From positions 1,116,001 to 1,180,000 of the forward strand of contig NC_012860.1 in assembly GCF_000026945.1 (NCBI RefSeq): 64,000 bases of DNA, read 5' to 3'. Each line of letters begins with the position of its first letter. Within the stretch, counting starts at the first letter, position 1. The notes beneath the pieces are model-generated. The model saw only the letters and a program-made list of their open reading frames with translations, was not told where the DNA came from and made no database searches. The position numbers and the translations under genes were made by a program. The DNA is from Candida dubliniensis CD36 (lineage: Eukaryota > Ascomycota > Pichiomycetes > Serinales > Debaryomycetaceae). Of the stretch, positions 1-12,148 are shown piece by piece.

Positions 1-2529
1 AACTTTTTACACTAAGAATTCTAAAGTTCAATATTACGTTTAACTTTTCATTGTTGTTGTGGTTGTTGGTGGTGGTGATGGCATTCATGATGTTTATTTA
101 GATATAAAATACGATGCATTCTATTTTAATTTTAATTTTAATTTTTTTTTTTTGCAACGATTGTTGTAATATGCGCTTTTTAATTTTTATTTGATTTGAA
201 TATTAACATAAAAATAATAATCGATGGCGGATAATTCTTGATAAATCCGGTCTATACCACATATACAGTATAACCTTAAATGAGTAATAATAATAATAAT
301 ATTATTATTATATATCAGGAGTATTTGTGCTATTCCGGAATAGCGAAAGGTTGCTGTTTTCTCCATCATATACAAATAAAATAATTGCAAGGGATCGATA
401 GCAAATATTTTTTTTTTGCCTCCCCCCTCCCGCCGTTGTAGTTAAACAGAAGAAAAAAATTGCAACCTTGTGATAATGCTGATGGAATCCTTCTCCTCGG
501 CGTCTCTGCTTCTCCTCCGCCTGGTTTCTTCCCCTCATTTTACATTCACCCAATAATAATAATAATTTCTGGGGGCGGTGTGGCACAACAAAACAAGAAA
601 AAAAAAACTAGCTGCTACAATTGCAAATTCTTCTCATATTAACAAGCCAAAAAAAAAAAGAGAGGTCAACTAAAGCAAAATTTTAACAAAAGATCGTGTT
701 ATTAACGATTACACTCATTGCATTTTGAATTTTAGGTTAACATCAAATAACTAATCAATTAGTTAATTGTGTTTGCTGTTGTAAAGGAGTTATTTGTTTG
801 TTTAGTTTTGGTTGTGGTGACATTGAATCAATTGATCTTAAACCTTATTTTTTTGTTTCGCTCCATTGCCATACCACCACCACCACCATGTATCATCGTC
901 ATCGTACCTATATCCTCAATAAATATTTAACTCCTAAAACAACTATAAAGATTCTTCTTCGAAGTAACATAAGAATTAGGTACCTAAAAAAAAGTATATT
1001 TCAAGATAAGATTACTTCTTGTTGGTTTTCCTTTCTTTTCTTATTTGTATTTTTAAAATCAATCTAAACTAATCCAAGAAATTAAACCAAATTCAATAAT
1101 ACGATTTACCTCTGGTTTTCTTAGTAAGTTACCCACAACGCAATTGAAGTATCATCACAACAAATGCATTTTTTTTTTTTTTTGGTGAAACTGTGGTTAT
1201 GCTGTGTATTGTTTATATTATTGAGTGGCTCATCTAGATAATATCTCTTATTCTGGTGAAACTGTAAATTGTTAAAAATGCTAGCTGATACTAAAAGTAG
1301 AAGACAACGTTATAAGCTTTCTCTCTCGTGGGCCTGAATTTCAAAAGGAGAAGTTGTACGATTTTTAGAATTGTATATTTGCATTATGCCGACTTCAGAG
1401 TTTAGTTTAAATTATGGATTTAAAGTTTTCATGAATGCTAATTAACGACAATGGTGTTTGTTGTTGCTGTTGTAGACTCAGTAGCAGATGCTTATGAGGG
1501 AAATTGATTTCATCAAGTCAATCATTATGTGGCCCCCCTCCCTCTAAGCGTTTGGTTTTCATATGATTAGTTTACATCCTATCCTTTTTCTGGTTAATCA
1601 TACTTTTGCTTTCAACCCAACACTCTAGATTCGTCAAAATCAGTTTTGCTTTTTTTTTTTTTTCGAAATCAGTCTGAGTACTTTTTCATTTAAACTTTTA
1701 GTCTAATAGATATTAAACTTATTTCTTGGTGTCTTGTTACAGTAGAAAATGTTATCTCCAAATCATCATTATCATCATCAATTTGTTTGTTTAACTGGTA
1801 TTATTAAGTTAGATTGGATTTGGTTTGTGCAATTGTTTGTAATTTTGCGTCTATTTGTTGTGATCAAGCTATTTTTGACGATTAACAAATGATCAATTGA
1901 AAGTATTCACAAAATTGTGGATCCTTGGTAATAATAATAGGGTCGCCTTGGTCGTTTAATCTTTCTTTCTCAGATTATCTTGTTGTTTTCTGGTATTTTA
2001 CCAAATATGGATTGTTTTTACAAAAGAGAAGTAAAGAACTTGGTACAAACGCCTTCTTTATTTGTCACGGTCCACCCAAGTTAAATTTCTTTTGAATCCA
2101 CGTAGCTTTTGGGAAGGAATTTTAATAAATTGTATTTTGTTTCTATTCATATACGTTGTTCTGAACTTGGAATGCTTGAGGTGGTTTCGTTTGTTGTTGG
2201 ACTTTGATCCTCACTTTTTTTTTTTCTTGTTTTTTCTTTGAGTTGCATTCGGCTATTCATTTCAAGTTTCTGATGGATCTTTATTTTCGGGGAGTCATCC
2301 CACAGCCACGCATAATTGTTTCTTGTCAAATTCAGAATTCGTATTTCTTATGATTAAAAGAAATGTAGATGATAATTCTTGGTCGTAATATTCTTTTATG
2401 TGTTGAAGATATAACAATATAGCCAAGAGAAAATAACAAAGTGAACGGGACTACGGGGACGAAATAGAGACAAAAAAAAAAATATCTAACAGCAACATAG
2501 TAGGTCCCAAGGAAAAGGTAGAGGTGGGG

Positions 2530-2537
2530 TATAAAAA
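2530..2537 (+). promoter_or_regulatory. TATA-like box far upstream of BRG1
   Basis: TATAAAAA sits in a GC-richer local context (GGGG on both sides) about 1.9 kb before the BRG1 start codon. If used, it would give a 5' leader of roughly 1.8 kb, which is plausible for this class of Candida regulator. No initiator or transcript evidence is available from sequence. Confidence 0.35.
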
Positions 2538-2647
2538 GGGGTGGATTCGTGATTTAAATTGCAATACAGTTCCAATTGTTTGTATATCCGATGTCAACAG
2601 TCCTGAAATTTGATATCGGAAATTGTGTTGTTGCATCGATGCCAAAG

Positions 2648-2677
2648 ACAGTGGCAGTGGCAGTGACAGTGGCAGTA
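2648..2677. repeat. CAGTGG hexanucleotide repeat
   Basis: About five imperfect copies of CAGTGG/CAGTGA lie in tandem within the non-coding region upstream of BRG1. They form a short minisatellite with no evident function. Confidence 0.6.
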
Positions 2678-3285
2678 GTAAAAGTAATGCAACAGGAACG
2701 AGATTTACTGAGCGCAAAATACAGAAGAGCATATTTCCAGATAAAAAGAAAAAATATTTAGAGTTTTCCAGTACATAATTTAAGGAACGGATAATTACCA
2801 GTCGAGTTTCGAAAATGCTGTAGCATTAACGTCATCAATGGTACATACTACATAGCTTAATCAGCTGAACATAGTTGGAAACATACAGTAATGTAATGTA
2901 ATGAAATTCATTCTTTGCTTTGTGTTGAAACTGAATAGCTACAAAATTCATGTTCTGTTTTTAGCTTGAATAAGACCAAAAAATAAAATAAAATAAAGTG
3001 TATGGATACAGTTACGGCATCACAGGCGAAAAATAACAATGAAAATTGGAGTTATCGGAGGTGAGCGAGCTTGTTGCGCTTTCCTTTTGTTATTTTAAAT
3101 AAGTCACTTTTGTAGGTCACGTTTTTCTTCTGTTTTCACCTCTACTTCTGACCTCCTCTTTATTTAATTGGGATTACATGATTATCTTTTAATTGTTAAT
3201 CTGGAAAGAAAATGTTAGATTTGATTTGTGTAACTACTAGATAAAGAACAACCCTTCCCACAGTAAGAGATGGAGATTTGATTTG

Positions 3286-3351
3286 TTTTTTTTTTTTTTT
3301 TTTTTTTTTTCACTGGTACACTACACAATAACCATAAAAAAAAAAAAAAAA
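3286..3351. repeat. T25 ... A16 inverted homopolymer pair
   Basis: A run of 25 T is followed, after a 25-base spacer, by 16 A. Poly(dA:dT) of this length excludes nucleosomes, and an RNA copy could fold as a U-A hairpin. It lies about 1.1 kb before the BRG1 start. Confidence 0.7.
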
Positions 3352-4431
3352 GACGATACAGATGAATTAAAAAAACCAGCTTATATTCATTCTAAGTATT
3401 GCCACAGTTTTTAAATGATTGTTGGAATACACTAACAATTGTTTTTTCTTTGTCCTTTGGTTTCCTTTTTATTTTGGCATTTTTCCATCTTAGTCTGAGA
3501 TTCAGAGCTCTCACTTTGTTTTTTAACTGTTTACAATATATCTCTTTCTCTGTATCTGTTAAATTTAAAAATTAGTGAAAAAGAAAGAAAAATGCAACGT
3601 CATTAAATCCGACACCATTTCACTACCGTATAAGCATTCAATATAACATGTTTTCCCCATTCTTTTTAGAGATTGGTTGTTCTCAATTTTAGGGTTGCTG
3701 TTAACGATTTTGAACCAATTCTCTTCTCATTCTTTGTAATCTTAAATGGTCTACATTTTTTTGGTTAAAATATGGTTTTTTTTCTTCTTTTTTGGAAGTT
3801 TCTTCCCTTTTGCTGCTTTCTTCATTCTTTCTTTCTTGAACTTTATACTTTTTAATATTGTTCAACTAAAAAGGATCCTTTTTAATGTCACACAAAAGAT
3901 GCTCATTCTTCTATTTCTATTTTCAGTTTTGTAACTATTTTCAGTTTTGTGTAGATTTTATTTTAATGGTTTTGTGCACCTTATATTTGTACCACATTAA
4001 ACATTTAACCCATTATACATTTGCAACTTTTGTACCACTTTTGCTTTTTTTTTGTCATTTTATTTTTTTTTTTTGTCTTTTGAAACAAAACATATTCTTT
4101 CTATTTATTAATCTATTTCTTTTTTTTTTTTTATTTCCCTGGGTTGTTTTGGAAAAAGATTTACATTCTTTCTTAAAATCACCAAGTTTAATAACCACTT
4201 CCAATTTCATATAAATATCAGGTCATAGATCCCTTGTAAATCTCTTTTTTTATTTTGAGTTTTTTTGTTTTCTATATTTTTACTTTTATTTTGCAATAAC
4301 TGTTTTTTTGCTTCAATATCCTTAATAATTATTACCCCCCCCCTGTTCATATCTGATATTTCAAGCTTATATCCCCACACTGACAACGTCATAAATATTC
4401 ATTACTCATTACTATTCCAGAATTCTAAATC

Positions 4432-5769
4432 ATGACCAGTTCATCTTCCTCATCTTCATCTACAGCTACTGCCACAACATCTAGCGCTCGTATTCGCTTA
4501 CCATCAATAAGTGAATTGACTTCACGATCTTCCATTAGTGGAGGTAGTGATCGCGGTGGTGACCCTACTTGGAAATCGCAGATATCTCCAAGATTATCTG
4601 ATACATCAAGAATATTGCCAAGTATACTTAACAATACTAGTGGATCATCCACGCCTACTTCTTCATCGTCACCATTTAAATATCCACCATTGAAATCTAC
4701 CGCAGGTGGTGCAGTGACCAGTGGAAACACACAATCAAATTATGTTTTAGGTAATACTAAAATAAATAGTTTACCAAGACTCTCTTCACCCTCATTGCCT
4801 ACCAAACCACAACCTCAACAACAACAACCACAATTACCTCCTGCATCTACTCTTAGTCCAGTGACAAGAATAATCAATACTCCACCACAACAACCACAAT
4901 CAGTTTCTGCTTCTACATCTCCAAATACCCATTATCAATATTACCAATACCAACAACAATCTTCTCCAATTCAACAGCAGCAACAACAACAACAACAACA
5001 ACAACAAGCCACTCCTGCGGCAACACCAACTGTTGTTCATATGGCACAAAATCCACCATCACATCCTGCTCCATTACAATACGCCACTCAACAGTACTAT
5101 CAACAGCCAATTTATTATCCAGGAACAGCTGCAGTTCCTCCACCACCTCCGCCACCATCAGCAACACATCAAGGACATATAATAGCCGTTCATCCACATC
5201 CAGGAAGTATATCGCAAGTTGGGGTTAGTGGCATGCCACCTAATGTTGGCTACACTATTGTACAGCCAGAAATTGTCAATAAGTCAACCAACAGATGTCA
5301 CAGATGTGGTACCACAGAAACACCAGAATGGAGAAGAGGTCCAAAAGGGGTGAGAACATTATGTAATGCATGTGGTTTATTCCATGCTAAATTGGTAAAG
5401 AGAAAAGGTGCAGCATTGGCAGCAGAAGAGGTGTTGAATAATAAAGTGACAAAGGGGAAGAATGGTCGTAGAATAAGTATGAAGAAACATCTTTTAAATG
5501 AAAGTTTAAAACAACAACACCAAATTAATAGTGTGGGTATTCATATCAATGAATTCAATCATCAATTAGTACCACCATCGTTCAAACCTCAACAAGGAGG
5601 AATTGCAACGTTACCTCCTTTGCATGGTCATTATTCAAACAATGTCAACAATCTTGTCATTCAGCATCCACCACAACCACGTCCACCACAACAACAACAA
5701 CAACAACATATGTTAGGAGGTGGTGTTCCAGTTGCTTATCCAGCTCAAATTCCTTTAATTCGTCACTAA
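4432..5769 (+). CDS. BRG1: GATA-type zinc-finger transcription factor, Brg1 (Gat2)-like
   Basis: Sequence-specific DNA-binding regulator of 445 residues. One GATA finger lies at residues 289-314 with Cys289, Cys292, Cys311 and Cys314 (C-X2-C-X18-C-X2-C). It carries the signatures TPEWRRGPKG and LCNACGL and is followed by a basic tail that completes the DNA-binding surface. The rest is low complexity: a Ser-rich N-terminus, a 12-residue polyGln at 181-192, a polyPro stretch near 236-242 and Gln/Pro-rich ends, giving a prion-like composition. In C. albicans, Brg1 promotes hyphal growth and biofilm formation and acts against Nrg1 repression. I assign it as Brg1 from the finger with its C-terminal extension and the large flanking gene desert. 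Another Candida GATA factor is possible but less likely. The ATG lies in an AAATC context and no upstream in-frame extension looks better. Confidence 0.82.
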   Translation: MTSSSSSSSSTATATTSSARIRLPSISELTSRSSISGGSDRGGDPTWKSQISPRLSDTSRILPSILNNTSGSSTPTSSSSPFKYPPLKSTAGGAVTSGNTQSNYVLGNTKINSLPRLSSPSLPTKPQPQQQQPQLPPASTLSPVTRIINTPPQQPQSVSASTSPNTHYQYYQYQQQSSPIQQQQQQQQQQQQATPAATPTVVHMAQNPPSHPAPLQYATQQYYQQPIYYPGTAAVPPPPPPPSATHQGHIIAVHPHPGSISQVGVSGMPPNVGYTIVQPEIVNKSTNRCHRCGTTETPEWRRGPKGVRTLCNACGLFHAKLVKRKGAALAAEEVLNNKVTKGKNGRRISMKKHLLNESLKQQHQINSVGIHINEFNHQLVPPSFKPQQGGIATLPPLHGHYSNNVNNLVIQHPPQPRPPQQQQQQHMLGGGVPVAYPAQIPLIRH

Positions 5770-7429
5770 AATGGTTTTTAGGTTAAGTTTCTTGCTTTGT
5801 ACTACAATATTGTTGTTTTATTGATTACTACAACAACCTCGTTTTGAGCAAGGACTATTTTTTATTAGATATTAAATTTCATGTTTTCAATTAATAGTAT
5901 TTTCAAAACAAAAAAATTACATAGAAATTAATGTACACATCTAATTATTTGACTTTGTTTTTCAACATGTAGGAAGGAGAGTTGGGTTGAAAATTTTCAC
6001 AGTCTTTGCTGGTTAAAACAAGGTATTTAATTAAACTATGTGTAAAATTTATTTAATTGTTGGATTCTTTGTTCTCGCAAACTAAATGTGTGATTTGCAA
6101 CCGATTCCATATAGTTGTGACATGTACTGAAAATCGGTTTAACATCATAACAGAATGTTCGTTTCTTATTTAAGTAAAAAGTATCGATCAATCGGATCTA
6201 GATTGAGGTTGTAGAACATTTTGGGGACAGGGGGGTGGGGGGATCTTGTTATGTCTATGAATGTAACAGATGGCAATTGGTCATTCTCAATTTTTTGTTG
6301 TTTGTTTTGCTTTATCTGTACTAACCGGAGGCGAGATCGAACAGAAAAAATAAATAGGGTGGAATGGTACGAGAAATATATTATGAGGCGACAACTGAAC
6401 AATAAAGGTTGAATAAGTTGTAAACAGCGATATCAAAAAAACCTAAAAAAAAAAAAAACAATTAACAAAGAATACATACAAAATTCATTTTTTGATGTGT
6501 CTGGACCTGATTGATTTTATTGATATCAGTAAAACAAGTAAGGAGGAAAAAGAGACAGAACAACAATGGAGTAAAGTGGAATGGACAAAAAAAAAACAAA
6601 AGATCTCTTAAAAATCAACTTATTTTTCAAATATTGTTTTTGTTAAAGAACAATAGAAAGCAAATCGGATTGTCGAGACAACCCCTCTAGGTCTGATAAT
6701 AATACATTAATTTAATTTTTTTTTTGTGGTGAGTTAAACAGGGGAAGCTCTAGATAATAGTTGTATATACATGATAGGCTAGAACTGCTCTCATGAGCAA
6801 AATATACAGTAATAAATTCATTAATGAAACAATTGGGATATATTTTTTTGAACAATAAAAAGAAAAATGGATGTTGGCAACACAAACAATAAGGAGAACG
6901 AACCAATTATGTATCGCAAATCTATTCCAAAACCAAAAAAAAAAAAAAAAAATGAAAAATGAATCGAACTCCTGTGGAAGACTTGAATGAGCTAGATATA
7001 AGTGATTCTACCTTAAAGGCAATTTTGACGATTGGGTAAAGGTTTGCAGAAATGTTGGCAATAGCAAGTATGATTGAAATAAGCTTGAGTACATTTATCA
7101 ACTTTTCTTGTTTACCAGACTGCTTAAAAGCGAAGATCTTTTATGTGCCTATTAAGGTTGAAAAGAACCGAAAAATTGAGAATTATACCAAATGTAGGTA
7201 GGAAGAGTAAGATGGTTAAGACTGCACCAATGAACAACAACAATAACTTACAAATTAAAAAAGAAATGCTAATATTTTGACGAGCTGTAGAGTGATGATA
7301 CTACTGCACGTATACCTCCTCCGTTCGGGTTCTAGTCATCTTGTGAAACTTGGCTACAAAACTTATCTCTTCATTTTGGGCCTTAAATTCAATTCTATCT
7401 TTGAATACAATATATCTTTGTCTGTTATT

Positions 7430-7470
7430 ATGAAACACACACAAGATAATATGATGAAACACACAAGATA
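7430..7470. repeat. Imperfect tandem direct repeat
   Basis: Two copies of ATGAAACACA(CA)CAAGATA lie head to tail, at 7430-7448 and 7454-7470, differing by one CA dinucleotide. The function is not evident. Confidence 0.6.
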
Positions 7471-8497
7471 GGGTGATGAACCAAACAATGTAGAGAAAGA
7501 ACGAAAAAAAAAAAAGACTCACTAGTCCAACAACAACTTACGAAAACGAAATAATAATTGGCATGAATCTAGATGAATAAATACAGAGTCTCCTCCTCAA
7601 GAATGCGCATGTATACATTTACAATTCCAACATGCGACTCTCAACGTATATGTTTTATGCAAAAGTATGTAGAAGACACAAAACTTACCAGGTAAAGACT
7701 GTTCATGCTGGCAACCACAACAATAAACAACAACGATTCAACTTTTGGTCAAATACAGTCAAATAAATGGTTAACATACTCACTGGTAAATATCTTAACC
7801 AATGCGTATTGTTTGATAATTGTAGGGATCATACCACTTGACAGCTAAATTGTCCGATGAAATAATGTACCTTGTTTGAGTAACAATGGAATGGGATGTT
7901 GGCCTGTTTCATGTTTTTTGTTATCACAAAATTACATACTTACTGTTATACTCTGCCCGGTATTTGAAAATTCCCACATTCAAGAAGCAGAAAGGCGATT
8001 TCTGCTTTGGTTTTGGTCATATTTCCATAACTCCCCCTTTCTTTAGATAAGAATGCCCGTGTAGGAAGTAGAGGATATGTTTGTCTAGAGATTCCATACA
8101 TGCTATGTATAATAATAACTGCAGCAAGGTAGTGCGAGATGATTATTTTTAATATCCTCGCATAGTGGGTAATTTATTGAGCTAAAGCCACGATAGAATA
8201 TCATTGAATCCCTGAGTTAACTAACTCCTCCTCCTCCTCTCCTACAATTACTTTTATTGATATGTCCATCCTTTAGTTCATTCATTCTTACGTCATAGGA
8301 CACCAATGATGTGTCAATTACGTAATGGATACATCTTCTCGAATCAACTAAGGCGGTCACTATCTGTTAGTTTTAAAACTTTCTAAACCACACCCCCATA
8401 TAGAAAGAACTTGGAACTATTACAAATTTTAAGTCAGGTTAAAAAGAAGCGAGCATGAAATAAATAAAGTAGTCGAAGGCGGTAATTGAGTAGACCC

Positions 8498-8518
8498 ATG
8501 CATAGACTAAGCATGCAT
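8498..8518. promoter_or_regulatory. Paired ATGCAT palindromes
   Basis: Two ATGCAT hexamers lie 9 bases apart, and the second extends to GCATGC. TGCAT is the core reported for Efg1, a regulator in the same circuit as Brg1. The motif is short, so chance occurrence is possible. Confidence 0.3.
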
Positions 8519-9035
8519 GAATTAGTTTTTTAAAGAAATGACAAATAATAAGTAGCTGTTGCTGTTGCTCTTGTCACAACCAAAAACATAATATGTATGC
8601 AACAATACCAAGAAAATATCAAGTTAGTTTTTTGCAAATAATGATTTATATTTACACTTGCCACATTGAATAAGCCAATTTCAAGTCTGTTTAATTGATT
8701 TACAAAATAATTGAAAACCAAAAAAAAAAAAAAAAAAGAGAGATCAATTAGACGAGTAATGTTAACTGGAAACGAAGAACAAGAAGTGAAATAAACAACA
8801 GCAATAGTAAATAAGAAAATAAAACTGAGAATGAATATGCACTCAATTGCTTAAACAAAAAGATATTCACTGGGTGTATGTGATCATCATCTTCTAATAA
8901 AGTGTAAAATAATACAAATGATCGGCAATGATTGGCAATCAATTTTCAATAATCATTAATCTAATCTCTACCAGATTAATTTAATTGGTTGGCTTTTTCC
9001 TTGTAATCTATTACACTAGTGAGGAAATAAAATTG

Positions 9036-9044
9036 TATAAATAG
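9036..9044 (+). promoter_or_regulatory. TATA-like box inside the desert
   Basis: TATAAATAG matches a strong TATA element on the plus strand but has no coding gene downstream. It could start a non-coding transcript. Confidence 0.25.
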
Positions 9045-9171
9045 ACTATTTAGTTCCAAAACGATGACGATCCAGAACTAAAATAAGAAAAATCAATTAC
9101 CAAATTTCATGGATAAGTGTTTATCAGAAGTTAGAAATGACACAAACCTGGTGTCTTGAAATTGGGCCTAC

Positions 9172-9190
9172 TATATATATATATATATAT
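9172..9190. repeat. (TA)n microsatellite
   Basis: About nine to ten TA units lie in non-coding DNA, followed directly by a short T run. Confidence 0.8.
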
Positions 9191-9305
9191 TTTTTAGTCC
9201 AATATATTCTGCTTTCTGTTCTAAAACATTATTTCCCTGTTCTGATTCAGTTTTGTCTTCAGTAAATCCTTCTCTGCTCGGCAAAAGTCATTATGTGACA
9301 ATGAT

Positions 9306-9361
9306 CGACCCTTGTTGCTCCAATTTTTCGGCGGATTTTTGAAAACTGTGGCAAAGGGTCG
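9306..9361. repeat. Inverted repeat with CCCT/AGGG cores
   Basis: CGACCCTT at 9306-9313 is matched exactly by AAGGGTCG at 9354-9361, 40 bases apart. Each arm carries a CCCT core, which suits Nrg1-like or stress-response-element C2H2 regulators bound in opposite orientations. Confidence 0.4.
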
Positions 9362-10020
9362 CGCCAACACTTCCACACATTAAATTGGCTATTTCCTGCT
9401 AGATGTTTCTTCTCTTCTTCCTCTTCCTTCCCCAGATTTCATAAACTCTGCATTTTCTATACTAGGTTGTTAATTGTAAGCCTGTAGTTTTATCAATACT
9501 TTTCCTTGTGAAATTGAATCGTTTAACTTAAAAAATATTAGACTCTTTTCTATTTTGTACATGTTTAGTTAACTAGCTTGTCAATCTGTTTCACCTACCA
9601 GCTTTAGTTTTGAATTTAGATGGATTTTTGTACTATTTGTTTGACAAAACCCATAAAAGAAAAATCGTCTACAGGATTACTATTAAATTCGCTCGTTTAT
9701 TCTTGACAAGTTTTTTTTTTGACATATATTTGTGGTACACCATTGCATTGCATTACATCACATTATCTAGTATATCTGTGCATATACGTTATACTAGTTG
9801 TTGAACAATAGACCCAAATGTTAATAGCAGAGAATGCAAAAAAAGCTGGAAATAGGATTGAATGAAATATGATGATGGCTAGACCTATGAGAGCGATCTA
9901 TAGTGTCTCGGGAAATAATTAGAGGTCTAATGTCAAAAAAAAAAACTAGAATAACACAAACGTAGATTATTTTAGATATTGTACATATTCATTACAAATC
10001 AAGATTGGAGAAATGTATTG

Positions 10021-10054
10021 TTCATGCATGAATGGAGAAATGCAAAATGCATTT
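10021..10054. promoter_or_regulatory. Two TGCA-centred palindromes
   Basis: TTCATGCATGAA (10021-10032) is a perfect 12-base palindrome. It is followed 12 bases later by the 10-base palindrome AAATGCATTT (10045-10054). Both contain TGCAT on both strands, as expected for a dimeric or clustered Efg1-type site. The regulator assignment is inference. Confidence 0.35.
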
Positions 10055-10441
10055 GAAATAGCATTAATGAACTGGGGTAGGATCTTCCAATGATTTGCTT
10101 TTCCTTTGGATTCAGTTCAATGAAAAGCAAAAGGCTAGAATTCTTAGAACACCAACAAGATATGAAAACATACTTTCCATTTTTAGTTCTATTTCATGTA
10201 GTTTGCTTTATTTTTGCAGCAACATTATACTTTGAAACAACAAATAATATTTCTTACTAAGGTCCCCTAAAAATTTAAAATATTACAACAACAACAACAG
10301 CAGCAGTAGCAGCACTTCCAGTATTAATGCATATTTCATCTAGCTGCTTAATGTAAAATTGCTTAACAAAAAGGGCTTTGGAATTGGCAAAAGTGTATTT
10401 TTTTAGATAATTTGATTTGGCTATTACTTTTTGCTGACGAT

Positions 10442-10461
10442 ATTGTGTATCGGTACACAAT
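10442..10461. repeat. Hairpin with 8-bp stem
   Basis: ATTGTGTA and TACACAAT are exact reverse complements separated by the four bases TCGG, giving a small perfect hairpin in the gene desert. Confidence 0.5.
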
Positions 10462-12148
10462 CAGTATGTTAATAGCATGACTCGATTGTGTTACCAATGG
10501 CAACAATAAATACCCGAATAGTCTCATGACCCAAACTTATAAACTATGTACACATTCTTAGTGGCTAGATCAATTAGAAGCCAATTGCTTGGTGTTTCCT
10601 TTTGGAAAAATAGTATTGACCAGCTCCTAAATATTTGTCTCTTTGATTATATTCCTTTTAACTTGACTGCAAGCATTGGTCTTTTCATTGTTCTAGTTAT
10701 GGTTGTAGGGTAGAGTAAGTTGTGTCACTAAACTCGGGCCAGAAAAGGGTTCAAAGAATTTTATCCAGCTTAATTCAGTCTAAACTACTTTGATAATCAT
10801 TACTTGCTCATTATTTCTGTATAGCTTCTTCTCTCTCTTTGGAATGTTTCTAACATGAATCACTGGTTGGTAATATCAGATTCAAAGATGATTATTATTC
10901 TCAACAGAAGTATTTTCGTATTATTTGGTGTAACCTCAAAAAATAAAAAAATACATTTTACAAGTACAAGAATTTTGAATGCAACTTATCACCATTAATT
11001 AATGAAATCTGCATTACTATGCATCTCTGAATCGGCAATAATTGACTGATCTAGAACTTGACCCAACAAAAATTGAGTCACCTTAGGGAAAATTTTGGCG
11101 ATTTCAAGTAAACAAGTCAACGCACTATTTTGACAACATTTTATTTCCGTCGTTTTTAACTGTCAGATCATTTGTTAGTAAAATTCAGTACCACGTTAGC
11201 ACATATGCCATCAAGTGTGCAGCAAAGCCCAAACCACTGGATGAACAGTTATCGTTTAATGTTCGGCTGAACTTACTTTCCTGGTGCCATGGCAATTATA
11301 GTCCAAGATTTTTGTTTGCTGATTCATCATTGTGGCTACCATCCTGGAGGTGTTCAGGGTTCGCGATTCTGACTAACAACAAGAATAGTTTGTTTTCTTG
11401 GTATATTTTCTTAGTCCAGCCCACACCCCAGATTTTAAATCTTTCTCTTCAATGAACTATGTTAGTTTGATGGAGTTAATGCTATTTATGTTTGAGTTTT
11501 AGAAGCTCAGTGAGTTTAGTTAGATAAGTAGCTAATCCAAAGCTTTAATGCACCATAGACGCAAAAAAAAAAAGAATTAATACTCCTACTTTAGCAGTTA
11601 GTTCCAGAATATTGCGCTTGCGCTAACTCTTTTCATTGTAGTTTTTTTTTTTAATTGCGTTTGTATGTATATCACGTCATTTAATATTCTTTCAATTACT
11701 ATTTTTGTTTTTAGATGATAGCAATCGTCGTAGTAGTGGCACTGTAGTGGTGATACAAGTGGTTATGAATTCACATAACTACTTAGTTTTAGGTAACTTG
11801 TTGCTTTTTTTATTGTTTCAAATTTTAGTCACGAGATTGAAATCTCGGTTTCATAACTTAAACAATTGTTACCTTTTCAAAAAAAAGATTATTATTAGTC
11901 AAATATCAACTTTAAATGTTATTTGCCGATATACAGTTAGCTTAGATAGGCCACCACGTGGGTAGAGATCACTTTGAAAAGGCTACATTTTCTGAGATTT
12001 ACTTATACCTTAGTTTAATTCATTATTGAAAGAAAGGGTTGGAAAGAGAAAAGAAGAGACAGATGAAAGGGGGAGCAACAGTGATCTCACGTACGCCAAC
12101 AAGGAACCAAGAAAAAGATAAGCAGACGGCAATTGTAAAAAAAAAAAA

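Larger units (their letters stand above)
1..4431. other. Gene-free region upstream of BRG1
   Basis: No open frame here looks like a real protein; the longest ones are low-complexity and rich in Phe, Leu or Lys. The region contains many poly(dA:dT) runs, a T25 tract facing an A16 tract (3286-3351), CCCT-rich pyrimidine patches near 421-432 and 1532-1545, several TGCAT cores, and a strong TATA-like box at 2530. It continues past the left edge, so its full length is unknown. Long upstream regions and long 5' leaders are known for the biofilm and filamentation regulators of Candida, and this stretch is probably promoter plus 5' leader of BRG1. That role is inference. Confidence 0.6.

Noticed and set aside
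1722..1733. Telomere-like TTCTTGGTGT
   Set aside because: It matches about ten bases of the 23-base C. albicans telomere repeat as I remember it, occurs once, and is not in a structured RNA context, so it is probably chance.
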